In this document: one piece after another, positions 1-8,944 of the stretch | How positions within the stretch are numbered: position 1 is the first letter of the stretch | Layout of the letters: every line of letters starts with the position of its first letter | Assembly: GCF_030866765.1 (NCBI RefSeq) | Contig: NZ_CP133017.1 | Coordinates: 590,501-654,500 of the forward strand | DNA: 64,000 bases | Direction of reading: 5' to 3' | Source: Paenibacillus silvisoli | GTDB lineage: Bacteria > Bacillota > Bacilli > Paenibacillales > Paenibacillaceae | The notes under the pieces: model-generated | What the model was told of the DNA's origin: nothing | Databases searched by the model: none | Seen by the model: the letters and a program-made list of their open reading frames with translations, nothing else | Program-made: the position numbers and the translations under genes

Positions 1-1
1 T

Positions 2-1180
2 ACGGGCGACATTCCCGCCATGTGGCTGCGCGATTCCAGCGCGCAAGTCAGACCTTACATTCAGCTCGCTTCCGGGGATCCGGAGCTGGCCGCGGTCATC
101 GAAGGGCTGCTGAAGCGCCAATTCCGCTGCATCCTCATCGATCCGTACGCCAACGCGTTCAACGAAGAGGCGAACGACAACCGATACGAAAATGACATCA
201 CGGAACTGCCCGCCCCGAATCCGTGGGTATGGGAGCGCAAATACGAAATCGATTCGCTCTGCTATCCGATTCAGATCGGCTTCCTGTTCTGGAAGCAGAC
301 GGGCAGCACCGGCGCATTCGATGGCGCGTTCCGCGAAGCGGCGGCGCGCATCGTACAGCTGTGGCGCGTCGAACAGAAGCATATGGAGGAATCGCCATAC
401 CGGTTCACGCGGACGTCCGGACCGCCTAGCGACACCATTCACAACAACGGAATGGGCGAGCCGGTCGGCTACACAGGCATGACCTGGTCCGGCTTCCGTC
501 CTAGCGACGATGCTTGCGCGTACGGCTACCTCGTTCCGGCCAATATGTTCGCGAGCGTCGTGCTGGGCTACTTGGCCGAAATCGCCGCAGAGGTGCTGGC
601 CGATGAGGAGCTGCAGCGCGAGGCGCTCTCGCTGAAGGCCGACATTGACCGCGGAATACAGAGCTTCGGCATCTACAAGCATCCGGTATACGGGGACATG
701 TATGCCTATGAAACGGACGGACTTGGCCATTACACGCTGATGGACGATGCCAACGTACCGAGCCTTCTGTCAATCCCTTACCTAGGCTATGCGGCGAAGG
801 ACGACCCGATTTACTTGAACACGCGCCGGTTCATCCTGAGCAAGGACAACCCGTATTACTACGAGGGCAGCCGTGCCAAAGGGATCGGAAGCCCGCATAC
901 GCCGCCGCGCTACATTTGGCATATCAGTTTGGTTATGCAGGCTTTGACATCGACGGACGAGCAGGAAATCGCGGAGCTGGTCAAGCTTCTGATCGATACC
1001 GACGGCAATACCGGCTTCATGCATGAAGGCTTTCATGTGGATGAACCGACGCAATTTACGAGATCGTGGTTCGCTTGGGCAAACACGCTGTTCGGCGAGC
1101 TGATCCTGAAACTTATCAACGAGAATAAACTGCACGCTATGCTGGCACCGCATAGTGAAGAAGCGCCTATTGGAGGGTAA
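2..1180 (+). CDS. Glycoside hydrolase family 125 (exo-alpha-1,6-mannosidase), 5' truncated
   Basis: The gene enters from the left edge: the reading frame is open from base 2, and the first visible ATG (base 20) lies inside the conserved GH125 motif [17 protein letters not shown], so it is not the true start. About 392 residues are visible; the family is usually 420-450, so only a short N-terminus is missing. Other family-like blocks are GFRPSDDAC, the Gly/Pro-rich [14 protein letters not shown] and [12 protein letters not shown] near the C-terminus, which should carry the acidic catalytic residues. GH125 enzymes release mannose from alpha-1,6-linked mannans and N-glycan arms. It is followed after 4 bases by a fucosidase and, downstream, by a GH38 mannosidase, which fits N-glycan breakdown. 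Whether it is secreted cannot be seen. Confidence 0.9.
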   Translation, partial: TGDIPAMWLRDSSAQVRPYIQLASGDPELAAVIEGLLKRQFRCILIDPYANAFNEEANDNRYENDITELPAPNPWVWERKYEIDSLCYPIQIGFLFWKQTGSTGAFDGAFREAAARIVQLWRVEQKHMEESPYRFTRTSGPPSDTIHNNGMGEPVGYTGMTWSGFRPSDDACAYGYLVPANMFASVVLGYLAEIAAEVLADEELQREALSLKADIDRGIQSFGIYKHPVYGDMYAYETDGLGHYTLMDDANVPSLLSIPYLGYAAKDDPIYLNTRRFILSKDNPYYYEGSRAKGIGSPHTPPRYIWHISLVMQALTSTDEQEIAELVKLLIDTDGNTGFMHEGFHVDEPTQFTRSWFAWANTLFGELILKLINENKLHAMLAPHSEEAPIGG

Positions 1181-1184
1181 CGAA

Positions 1185-2564
1185 ATGAGCGAAACCGTAC
1201 ACGAAGTGGAAAATGGCGTCCATAATTTCAGCAGCGAGAAGGAATACGTGAAACCGACCAATCCGGTCACGCTGGAGCGGCTGGAATGGTTCCAGGACCA
1301 GAAGCTCGCGCTGATGATGCACTGGGGCCCGTATTCGCAAATCGGGATGGTGGAATCGTGGATTTTGAGCGACGAGGACGGCGATTGGTCCCGAAACGAC
1401 GTCGATTGGACGAATGATTATGAGGAAATGAAACGCGAATACTTCGACCTCAACAAAACGTTCAATCCGTTCCGGTTCGAGCCGGAGAAATGGGCGGAAG
1501 CGGCTGCCGAGGGCGGCTTCAAATATTTGATTTTCACGACGAAGCATCATGACGGCTTCTGCATGTGGGATACCCACACGACGGATTATCGCGTTACGGG
1601 CAAGGAAACGCCTTTCCACATGCACAAGTACGCCGATATTTGCAAACACGTCTTCGATGCGTTCCGCGACAAAGGGCTTGCCATCGCATCCTATTTCTCC
1701 AAAGCGGACTGGCATACGCCGTACTACTGGACGCCGGGCATGGAGAGAGGCCGTCATACGTGGCGCGGACCTTCCTACAATCCGGCGGAGCATCCGTCGT
1801 TGTGGGAGAAATTCGTTCAGTTCACGCACGATCAAATTATGGAGCTGATGACGCGTTACGGCCGAATCGATATTTTGTGGCTCGATGCGGGCTGGGTACG
1901 AGACGGCGGCCGCGTGAATCAGGATATCCGTCTGGGCGAACTCGTCGAGCGCGCGCGTCAAACGCAGCCATGGCTGCTGTCGGCCGACCGCACGGTAGGC
2001 GGCGCTTACGAGAACTACGTCACGCCGGAGCAGACGATTCCGGACCGTCCGCTCCATGTGCCATGGGAGAGCTGCATCACGATCGGCACGTCGTTCTCGT
2101 TCAAATTCGAGGACAAGTACAAATCGGCTCGCCAGCTCGTCCATATTCTGATGGAGGTCGTCGCCAAAGGCGGCAACTTAGCGCTCAATGTCGGGCCGCA
2201 GCCTGACGGCCGTTTGCCGGCCGGCGCGCTGAAAAGCATGAAGGAGCTCGGCGCTTGGATGAAAACCTACGGCGAAGCGGTATACGGCACGCGGATTTGC
2301 GCACCGTATTACACGGGCAATAGCGCGTTCACGCGCAAGGGCGATACCGTTTACTGTACCTATCTGTACGCAAACGAGGATGCGCAAGTGTCGCAGCAAA
2401 TCCGCATTCCGTATACGGATGCGGTAACGGGCATCGAGCTCGTCGGCACCGACGAAGCGGTCGAATATACGCAGGACGGCGAAGGCATTACGCTGCAGCT
2501 TCCGGCAAGCCAGCTGGGCGGACAAGCGCCGATCGCGCACGTCTTCCGTATGAGCACGAAGTAA
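1185..2564 (+). CDS. Alpha-L-fucosidase, glycoside hydrolase family 29
   Basis: 459 residues. The ATG at 1185 is chosen over an in-frame GTG at 1155, because GGAGG at 1172-1176 sits 8 bases before it and the GTG lies inside the preceding gene. GH29 signatures: LALMMHWGPYS near the N-terminus, FTTKHHDGFCMWD at about residue 120, and RIDILWLDAGW at about residue 225, whose Asp matches the family nucleophile. A short beta-rich C-terminal domain follows the barrel. There is no signal peptide, so the enzyme should act in the cytoplasm on imported fucosylated oligosaccharides. It is translationally close to the GH125 gene and probably co-transcribed with it. Confidence 0.93.
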   Translation: MSETVHEVENGVHNFSSEKEYVKPTNPVTLERLEWFQDQKLALMMHWGPYSQIGMVESWILSDEDGDWSRNDVDWTNDYEEMKREYFDLNKTFNPFRFEPEKWAEAAAEGGFKYLIFTTKHHDGFCMWDTHTTDYRVTGKETPFHMHKYADICKHVFDAFRDKGLAIASYFSKADWHTPYYWTPGMERGRHTWRGPSYNPAEHPSLWEKFVQFTHDQIMELMTRYGRIDILWLDAGWVRDGGRVNQDIRLGELVERARQTQPWLLSADRTVGGAYENYVTPEQTIPDRPLHVPWESCITIGTSFSFKFEDKYKSARQLVHILMEVVAKGGNLALNVGPQPDGRLPAGALKSMKELGAWMKTYGEAVYGTRICAPYYTGNSAFTRKGDTVYCTYLYANEDAQVSQQIRIPYTDAVTGIELVGTDEAVEYTQDGEGITLQLPASQLGGQAPIAHVFRMSTK

Positions 2565-2586
2565 TGACAGTTGCTTCCAAGTGGAA

Positions 2587-2615
2587 TTGCGAAGGTTAAT
2601 GCTGTAAAATAGAAT
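2587..2615 (+). promoter_or_regulatory. Sigma-A type promoter for the membrane AraC regulator
   Basis: TTGCGA (2587-2592) and TAGAAT (2610-2615) are separated by 17 bases in the gap between the fucosidase and the regulator. This would give the regulator its own transcript. Confidence 0.5.
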
Positions 2616-2662
2616 ATTATTTTTAAAATGTAAACGCGGGCAGATAAAATAGGGGGATGGAC

Positions 2663-4879
2663 ATGAACAGCAATTGGTTCCGTAAATTACTTTTATCTTA
2701 TCTACCCGCGTTTTTCGTCGTTGTCACCATTCTGTTCGTCGTCTTCTTCCAGACGCTGAACGAGCAGAACCGCAAGGAAGCCATTAAAGCGAACCAATTT
2801 CTGGCTCAGCAGGTCGTGCTCTTTACGGATAACGCGCTCAAGACGCTGGATTACCGCGTCCTGCGCGATATTCTGACAACGGAGCAGCTGAGGACGTTCT
2901 TCAACACGGACTTGGATGACGTCTACGGCAACATTCAGGCAACCAAGCTGATGGACGATTGGAAGCTCAATTATTCGATTATCGATTCCGTTTATTTTAT
3001 CCGGTTAAAGGATCAGTTCATCATTGGCGACGGATCCGGGATGAAGGCGGATTTTCTGGATACGCCGTTTATTCAGCCGTACATTCAAGGCGAGTTGAAA
3101 ACAGGGGAATGGACCGGGAAACGCAGCTTTCAGACGTATCCGGCGGAGAAAGCCGTGGACGTCATCTCGATCGTGCAGGACTACCCGCATTTCTCTACTG
3201 AGAAAAAAGGTTATGTCGTCGTCAATGTCAGCTTGTCCAAGCTGAAACGGACGATTACGCCGATGTACAATCCGGATCAGACCTACATCCGGTTCAACGA
3301 CACGCAAGGCCGCAGCCTGATCGACGACAGCCAATCGGGCGATGGAACGAGAACCGTGCTCTCGCGTTACGTTTCGCCGTATACGGATTGGGTTGTCGAA
3401 AGCGGCCCAGCCGACGATGGACTTTCGCGGATCGCGCTTCACTTCTACAACGTATGGGTCGTCATTGCGATCGTGGCCGTCCTGCTCGGCGTTCTCTGGG
3501 TCGTTCATGTGACGCGCCGCAACTATAAGCCGATCAGCCAGCTTGTGTCGCTCATTCGAGCCAGTTCGCTGATCAAGCCCGAGGACGGGAAAACGGCGAA
3601 CAACGAATTCGGCTTTATCCGCGGCGCGCTGGAGCATTTGATGGAGGAGACGACCAAGACCCGGGAGCAGAATAAAGAGACGGTCATCCTTCAGAAGAAG
3701 CACCGGTTTCACGAGGCGGTCGAAGGGAGCGCGCCGGTCCGCGAAACGGAGTGGCAGGCGGATCTGCTCCGCTTCAGCATTAATCCGGCCGGAGCGGGAA
3801 GCTTCGTGATGTCGCTTGAGATCGACCGTTACCAGCAGTTCGTGCAGACCTACCACCATCAGGATCAATCGATTCTGAAATTCGTGCTTTCGAGCGTCAC
3901 GCAGGAGATGGCCGGCCTCAACGGGGCGACGGTGTGGGCCGAATGGGTATCGGACCGCAGGCTGGCGGCTATCGTTTGGGTGCCGGATGAAGCGGAAGGC
4001 TTGGAGCTGAGCTTCCAAATCGGGGAGCAAATCGTGGAGTGGGTCAGCGCGAATTTAAGCTTTACGGTGACGATCGGCGTACACGGCATGGCCGCGAGCC
4101 TGGAGGAAATCCGCAGCTCGCACGAGATCGCGGGCAACCTGCTGCAATATAAAGCGGTGCTTGGCATCGGGCGGCTGCTTCGCCCGACGGAGCTGGACGC
4201 GTCGAAGCTTCGCGTACACGATTATTTCGGCACGATCCACGCGTTATCGCAGGCGATCCGGCTGGCGGATAACGGATGGAGGAAAAATCTCGACGAGCTG
4301 TTCGATCAGATTCAAGATGCGATCTCGTCGCGCAAGGAAATCGAGAGCTTCCTGCAGTTTCTGCATCAGCAGCTGACCCGGGTGTTCCTGGAGCTGCCGA
4401 AGGATGCGAGGAATGTATGGAAGGATACCGACGCGGAGCTGCTGGAGCTCGGACGAACCTGGGAAACGGCCGCCGAATTGCAGCAGGGCTGCTCGCAAAT
4501 TTTCGAGAGCGCCGTCGCCAAGCTGCAAGCGCTCAAGGATTCGCAGCGGACGCGCGCGGTCATCGGCGATATTCGGGCGTATATCGAGGAGCATTTCGCG
4601 AATCCGGAGCTCTCGCTCGACCATCTCAGCGATAAGTTCAACCTGCAGGCGAAGAACATCAGCAAGCTGTTCAAGGAGGAGTCGGGCGGCAACTTCGTCG
4701 ACTTCCTCATCGGACTCCGGATGGACAAAGCCAAGCAGCTGCTGCTCGGCACGGAATTATCGCTGCAGGAGATCAGCCTGCAGGTCGGTTATTTTAACTA
4801 TAATTCGTTTAACCGGGCGTTCAAGAACGTGGCAGGCCTTTCACCGAGCGACTATCGCAAGCAGCATGCGAGCCGGTGA
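2663..4879 (+). CDS. Membrane-anchored AraC-family transcriptional regulator
   Basis: 738 residues. The second of two nearby ATGs (2657, 2663) is preferred because AGGGGG at 2651-2656 is 6 bases before it. Layout: TM helix at about residues 7-28, an extracellular sensing region of about 230 residues (Cache-like by position), a second TM at about 262-285 (VWVVIAIVAVLLGVLWVVHV), a cytoplasmic linker, and a C-terminal AraC double HTH of about 100 residues ending in LSPSDYRKQHASR. Such one-polypeptide sensor-regulators control adjacent sugar transporters in Paenibacillaceae. The transporter downstream is of the LplA/LplB/YtcP type, so this protein probably senses extracellular glycan and switches on the 5.2-14.4 kb operon. 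Confidence 0.88.
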   Translation: MNSNWFRKLLLSYLPAFFVVVTILFVVFFQTLNEQNRKEAIKANQFLAQQVVLFTDNALKTLDYRVLRDILTTEQLRTFFNTDLDDVYGNIQATKLMDDWKLNYSIIDSVYFIRLKDQFIIGDGSGMKADFLDTPFIQPYIQGELKTGEWTGKRSFQTYPAEKAVDVISIVQDYPHFSTEKKGYVVVNVSLSKLKRTITPMYNPDQTYIRFNDTQGRSLIDDSQSGDGTRTVLSRYVSPYTDWVVESGPADDGLSRIALHFYNVWVVIAIVAVLLGVLWVVHVTRRNYKPISQLVSLIRASSLIKPEDGKTANNEFGFIRGALEHLMEETTKTREQNKETVILQKKHRFHEAVEGSAPVRETEWQADLLRFSINPAGAGSFVMSLEIDRYQQFVQTYHHQDQSILKFVLSSVTQEMAGLNGATVWAEWVSDRRLAAIVWVPDEAEGLELSFQIGEQIVEWVSANLSFTVTIGVHGMAASLEEIRSSHEIAGNLLQYKAVLGIGRLLRPTELDASKLRVHDYFGTIHALSQAIRLADNGWRKNLDELFDQIQDAISSRKEIESFLQFLHQQLTRVFLELPKDARNVWKDTDAELLELGRTWETAAELQQGCSQIFESAVAKLQALKDSQRTRAVIGDIRAYIEEHFANPELSLDHLSDKFNLQAKNISKLFKEESGGNFVDFLIGLRMDKAKQLLLGTELSLQEISLQVGYFNYNSFNRAFKNVAGLSPSDYRKQHASR

Positions 4880-4910
4880 GGGGGTTTCCGCGCTAGGACC
4901 GCCTCCATTG

Positions 4911-4960
4911 AAACCTTGGATCCTGCCAGCGGAAGCGGCGGATGCCAAGGTTTTTTATTT
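4911..4960 (+). terminator. Rho-independent terminator after the AraC regulator
   Basis: AAACCTTGG (4911-4919) pairs with CCAAGGTTT (4945-4953), extended inward by ATCC/GGAT around one bulged G, and is followed by a run of T. Confidence 0.8.
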
Positions 4961-5098
4961 TTCCGTAAACGGGCGATTCCTCATTCCCAGGCGAAAAACT
5001 CGAACTGCCGAAAAATGCGGAGTATGCATCTTTCGCCGCGGTAAAACCCGCGCCGTTACTGGGTTTGCGAAAATTGTAGAGTGTCCGAATCTTACGAA

Positions 5099-5128
5099 TT
5101 GAAGACAAGTCCATCCGCGTCCTAGAAT
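5099..5128 (+). promoter_or_regulatory. Likely promoter of the glycan transporter operon
   Basis: TTGAAG (5099-5104), an 18-base spacer and TAGAAT (5123-5128) lie 35 bases before the first permease ribosome site. Nothing else in the preceding 130 bases looks better. The AraC-type regulator would be expected to bind just upstream. Confidence 0.45.
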
Positions 5129-5168
5129 TGGGGTACCGAGAACGATACTGACATAAGGAGTAATGCGG

Positions 5169-6074
5169 ATGGCACAAACGTGGTTAAAAATGAGGAGAAG
5201 CTGGGAGCTGTATCTCCTGATTTTGCTTCCGATCGCTTATCTGATCATCTTTAAATACATCCCGATGTTCGGCGTAATCATTGCATTTAAAGACTTCAAC
5301 GTCATTAAAGGCATACTGGGCAGCCCTTGGGTCGGCTTCAAGCATTTCGAGAACCTGTTCCAATCGCCGAACTTTCCGGTACTGATTAAGAACACCATCA
5401 TTATCAGCTTCTATTCCTTGCTGGCCGGCTTCCCGATTCCGATCCTGCTGGCGCTGGCGCTGAACGAAATTCGGACAGGCTTCTTCAAAAAGTCGGTTCA
5501 AATGATCACCTACGCGCCTCACTTCATTTCGACGGTCGTCATGGTATCGATCATTATTCTGATGTTGTCGCCGCACGTCGGCGTCGTGGAGCGAATCTTC
5601 ACCTTCCTTGGGCTGCCGACGACGAACTTCATGGGCGAGCCCGGCTTGTTCAAATCGATTTACGTCTGGTCCGGCGTATGGCAGGAGATGGGGTACGCCT
5701 CCATCATCTATATCGCGGCTTTGGCCGGCGTCGATCCTTCGCTCTATGAAGCGGCGCGCATGGACGGAGCTTCCCGATTCAAGAAGATTCTTCACATCGA
5801 CTTGCCGTCCTTGCTTCCGATTACGATCACGATGCTGATCCTGAGTCTCGGCAACTTGATGGCGGTTGGCTTCGAGAAAATCTTCCTGATGCAAAATCCG
5901 CTCAACTTGAGCACCTCCGAAGTTATTTCGACCTACGTGTACAAGGTGGGCTTGCTCGGAGCGAACTTCAGCTTCTCGTCCGCGGTCGGACTATTCAACT
6001 CCGTGATTAACTTGCTGCTGCTAATCGCCGTCAATGCGATTGCGCGCCGGGTTTCACAGAACAGCTTGTGGTAG
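5169..6074 (+). CDS. Sugar ABC transporter permease, LplB type
   Basis: 301 residues. The ATG at 5169 is 8 bases after AAGGAG (5155-5160); an earlier in-frame ATG at 5163 would be only 2 bases after it. Six hydrophobic segments are visible. The binding-protein-dependent permease signature EAARMDGASRFKKILHIDLP (about residues 195-214) contacts the ATPase. N-terminal sequence (YIPMFGVIIAFKDFNVIKGI) is characteristic of the LplB/YtcP subgroup for complex oligosaccharides. It partners with the next permease and the lipoprotein receptor; no ATPase is encoded nearby, so a shared MsmX-like ATPase elsewhere is likely (inference). Confidence 0.92.
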   Translation: MAQTWLKMRRSWELYLLILLPIAYLIIFKYIPMFGVIIAFKDFNVIKGILGSPWVGFKHFENLFQSPNFPVLIKNTIIISFYSLLAGFPIPILLALALNEIRTGFFKKSVQMITYAPHFISTVVMVSIIILMLSPHVGVVERIFTFLGLPTTNFMGEPGLFKSIYVWSGVWQEMGYASIIYIAALAGVDPSLYEAARMDGASRFKKILHIDLPSLLPITITMLILSLGNLMAVGFEKIFLMQNPLNLSTSEVISTYVYKVGLLGANFSFSSAVGLFNSVINLLLLIAVNAIARRVSQNSLW

Positions 6075-6088
6075 AAAGGCGGTTGTCC

Positions 6089-6991
6089 ATGCTAACGAAA
6101 ACTACGAAAATCAGAGAGCCATTCGGCGACCGCGTCCTGCTTACATGCATCTATTTGTTGCTCGGCACGATCACGTTAACGGTGCTATACCCGCTTGTGT
6201 ATATTTTCAGCTCGTCGATCAGTTCGCCGGATGCCGTCGTAGGCGGTCGGGTATGGCTGTTTCCGGTCGATATCTCGCTTCGGGCTTACGAATCGATTTT
6301 TCAAAGCAAGCAGCTGATGATGGGGTATTACAACAGCATTGTGTATACCGTATTCGGCACCTTGATCAATCTCACGTTTACCGTCCTAATGGCTTACCCG
6401 CTGTCGCAGCGGTCGATGCCGGGCCGCAATATCTTTATGATTCTGATGATGATTACCGTCTTTTTCAGCGGCGGACTCATACCGACGTACTTGTTGGTAA
6501 AAAATTTACACATGCTGGATACGCGATGGGCGCTATGGCTGCCGGGAGCCTTCTCGGCGTTCCAGGTCATCATCGCCAGAACCTTCTTCCAGTCTTCGAT
6601 TCCGCTTGAGCTGCAGGAAGCGGCTCAAATGGACGGCTGCCGCGATATTCGCTACCTATGGAGCATCGTACTGCCGCTGTCGAAGCCGATCTTGGCGGTT
6701 ATGACGCTGATGTATGCGGTCGGACACTGGAACGCGTACTTTGACGCTTTGATCTATCTGAGGTCCGAGAACTTATTCCCGTTGCAATACGTCCTCCGGA
6801 ACGTGCTCATTCTAAACGCGGCCGACCCGGAGATGCTGGCGAACACCGCTCAGGCGCTGCGGGACAAAGGCTTCGAGCAAGTGCTTAAATACGCGCTGAT
6901 CGTCGTAGCCTGCGTACCGGTTCTCATTATGTACCCGTTTGTTCAGAAGCATTTTGTTAAAGGCGTTATGATCGGCTCCTTAAAAGGCTGA
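6089..6991 (+). CDS. Sugar ABC transporter permease, YtcP/LplC type
   Basis: 300 residues. The ATG at 6089 follows AAAGGCGG by 6 bases; an in-frame GTG at 6068 overlaps the previous gene and has no ribosome site. Six TM segments, the EAAQMDGCRDIRYLWSIVLP loop and the C-terminal signature PFVQKHFVKGVMIGSLKG are typical of the second permease of this transporter class. It starts 14 bases after the first permease and is surely co-transcribed. Confidence 0.92.
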   Translation: MLTKTTKIREPFGDRVLLTCIYLLLGTITLTVLYPLVYIFSSSISSPDAVVGGRVWLFPVDISLRAYESIFQSKQLMMGYYNSIVYTVFGTLINLTFTVLMAYPLSQRSMPGRNIFMILMMITVFFSGGLIPTYLLVKNLHMLDTRWALWLPGAFSAFQVIIARTFFQSSIPLELQEAAQMDGCRDIRYLWSIVLPLSKPILAVMTLMYAVGHWNAYFDALIYLRSENLFPLQYVLRNVLILNAADPEMLANTAQALRDKGFEQVLKYALIVVACVPVLIMYPFVQKHFVKGVMIGSLKG

Positions 6992-7152
6992 TTGCAGCGA
7001 TAGAGCAGCACCTTGTATGTACATTTCAGCTGGAGGTGGGGCAACGGCATACGATTCAGTCAGCAGACTTCATCTAGCGAGCAAGCAGGGGGAAAGCCCG
7101 GCGACCCGGGCAAGTGCAATGAAAAACAGATCCACATAAGGAGGAGTCAGTT

Positions 7153-8823
7153 TTGAAAAAGTCCATCTTGACAGCACTTATGCTTGTACTGATTAGCAGC
7201 ATCGTATTGACCGCTTGCGGCGGCGCGAACAATAAAGAAAACGCCGGCAACGAAGCGGCAGCAGGCAACAACACGGCAGCGGAGGGGAATGCGGCGGAAT
7301 CGACGGAACCGGTCGACCTCGGATTCTTCGCGCCGCAAGGCAAAGCGCCGCTTGAAGATAACGAATATACGAAACTGGTTGAAGAGAAATTCAACGTCAA
7401 AATCAAGTGGGACCTGGCGCCTCAGGATGCGCTCGTTGACCGCAGACAGCTGCTGCTGGCAAGCGGCGACTATCCGGAAGTATTCCTGGAAGGCAAGTTC
7501 ACGACAGGCGATCTGATGACGTACGGCAAACAAGGCGTACTTATTCCGCTCAACGACCTGATCGACAAATATGCGCCGAACCTGAAGGCGATGATGGACA
7601 AGAAGCCTTACGTGAAGGAAGCGATGACTTCGCCGGACGGCAATATCTATGGCATTCCGCGCGTCAATGAATGCTACCACTGTACGCATGCCCAGAAGTT
7701 CTGGATGAACAAGGCATGGCTGGATAAGCTCGGCCTCGCGGTTCCAACGACAACGGACGAACTGTACAACGTGCTGAAAGCGTTCAAGGAGAAAGACCCG
7801 AACGGCAACGGCAAAGCGGACGAGATTCCATTGACTGGCGCACCGAACAAATCCGTGTGGAACGGCAATATCGACGCCTACCTCATGAACTCCTTTATCT
7901 ATAACGACAACGACAAGTATTTGACGATGGCAGACGGCAAAGTGGACTTTGCCGCGAACAAGCCGGAGTGGAAAGAAGGCCTGGCGTACATGCACAAGCT
8001 GTACAGCGAAGGCTTGATCGACAAAGCGGCATTCACGCAAAACGACCAAGCGATCGGCCAGCTCGGCCAACGCGAAGGCGATGAAATCGTAGGCTCCATT
8101 ACGACGGCTCTTGTCAGCTACTTGGTTAAAGCATACGAAGATACGGACGAGCGTCAAAAGCACTGGGTCATCATTCCGCCGGTTAAAGGCCCGAACGGTG
8201 TTCAGCTTGCAGGCACGTCCCAAGGCATCAGCGAGTTCCCGATGGCTATTACGAACAAAGCTTCCGAAGCACAGCAAATCGCAGCTATTAAGTTGATGGA
8301 TTACGCATACAGCGAAGAAGGCGCATTGCTCAGCGAGTACGGCGTGAAAGAAGGCATTGGCTGGAAGAAAGCGGACGCAGCTGAATTGAACATCACAGGC
8401 CAAGCGGCTAAATACAGCTTCGCCAACCTGCAGCCGGTAGACGAGAACGTTGTACGCAACGACAGCTGGTCGCTTCTTGGACCTAAAGATCTGTCGAAAG
8501 AATTCCGCGATCTGTTCGCAACGGCTCAAGACCCGCTTACGGGCGCAGGCTACGAGAAGCGTCTTGCAGACGCAACGGCAGCTTACGCTCCATACGCACC
8601 GAAGGAAGTTTTCCCATCCGGCGCTTACGTAAAAGCGGAAGACACGGACACAATCGCACAACTGGCGACTTCGATCAAGGACTATGTAAACTCGAATATG
8701 GCACAGTTCATCATCGGCGATAAAGACATCGAGAAGGACTGGGATGCTTACGTGAAGGGCTTCGACGGCCTGAATCTGCCGCAGTACATTCAAATTTATC
8801 AATCCGCGATCGAGAAAAACTAA
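7153..8823 (+). CDS. Extracellular sugar-binding lipoprotein (LplA-like)
   Basis: 556 residues, starting at TTG 7153 after a strong AAGGAGGAG site. The signal peptide MKKSILTALMLVLISSIVLTAC ends in the lipobox LTAC, so the protein is lipid-anchored at Cys22. A short Asn/Ala/Glu-rich linker follows and then a large two-lobed binding domain. Length and sequence fit the family-1 solute receptors that accompany LplB/YtcP permeases and bind long oligosaccharides. Upstream, a small GCCCG/CGGGC hairpin lies at about 7097-7112. The ligand cannot be read from sequence; the surrounding mannosidases and fucosidase suggest N-glycan-derived oligosaccharides. Confidence 0.9.
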   Translation: MKKSILTALMLVLISSIVLTACGGANNKENAGNEAAAGNNTAAEGNAAESTEPVDLGFFAPQGKAPLEDNEYTKLVEEKFNVKIKWDLAPQDALVDRRQLLLASGDYPEVFLEGKFTTGDLMTYGKQGVLIPLNDLIDKYAPNLKAMMDKKPYVKEAMTSPDGNIYGIPRVNECYHCTHAQKFWMNKAWLDKLGLAVPTTTDELYNVLKAFKEKDPNGNGKADEIPLTGAPNKSVWNGNIDAYLMNSFIYNDNDKYLTMADGKVDFAANKPEWKEGLAYMHKLYSEGLIDKAAFTQNDQAIGQLGQREGDEIVGSITTALVSYLVKAYEDTDERQKHWVIIPPVKGPNGVQLAGTSQGISEFPMAITNKASEAQQIAAIKLMDYAYSEEGALLSEYGVKEGIGWKKADAAELNITGQAAKYSFANLQPVDENVVRNDSWSLLGPKDLSKEFRDLFATAQDPLTGAGYEKRLADATAAYAPYAPKEVFPSGAYVKAEDTDTIAQLATSIKDYVNSNMAQFIIGDKDIEKDWDAYVKGFDGLNLPQYIQIYQSAIEKN

Positions 8824-8833
8824 CGCATAGAGC

Positions 8834-8877
8834 AACAGAGGAAGTATTCCTTCGGGTATACTTCCTTCTGCTGTTTT
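8834..8877 (+). terminator. Hairpin after the sugar receptor, possibly a partial terminator
   Basis: AACAG and AGGAAGTAT pair with ATACTTCCT and CTGTT around a TTCG-type loop. The T-tract is short, so this may mainly stabilise the receptor message while letting some transcription reach the GH3 and GH38 genes. Confidence 0.55.
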
Positions 8878-8944
8878 ATCCGGTAATTAGAAAAATAAGG
8901 TAAAAAAACGGGAGAATCAAGGGAGAAGAGAGAGGAGAAATCAT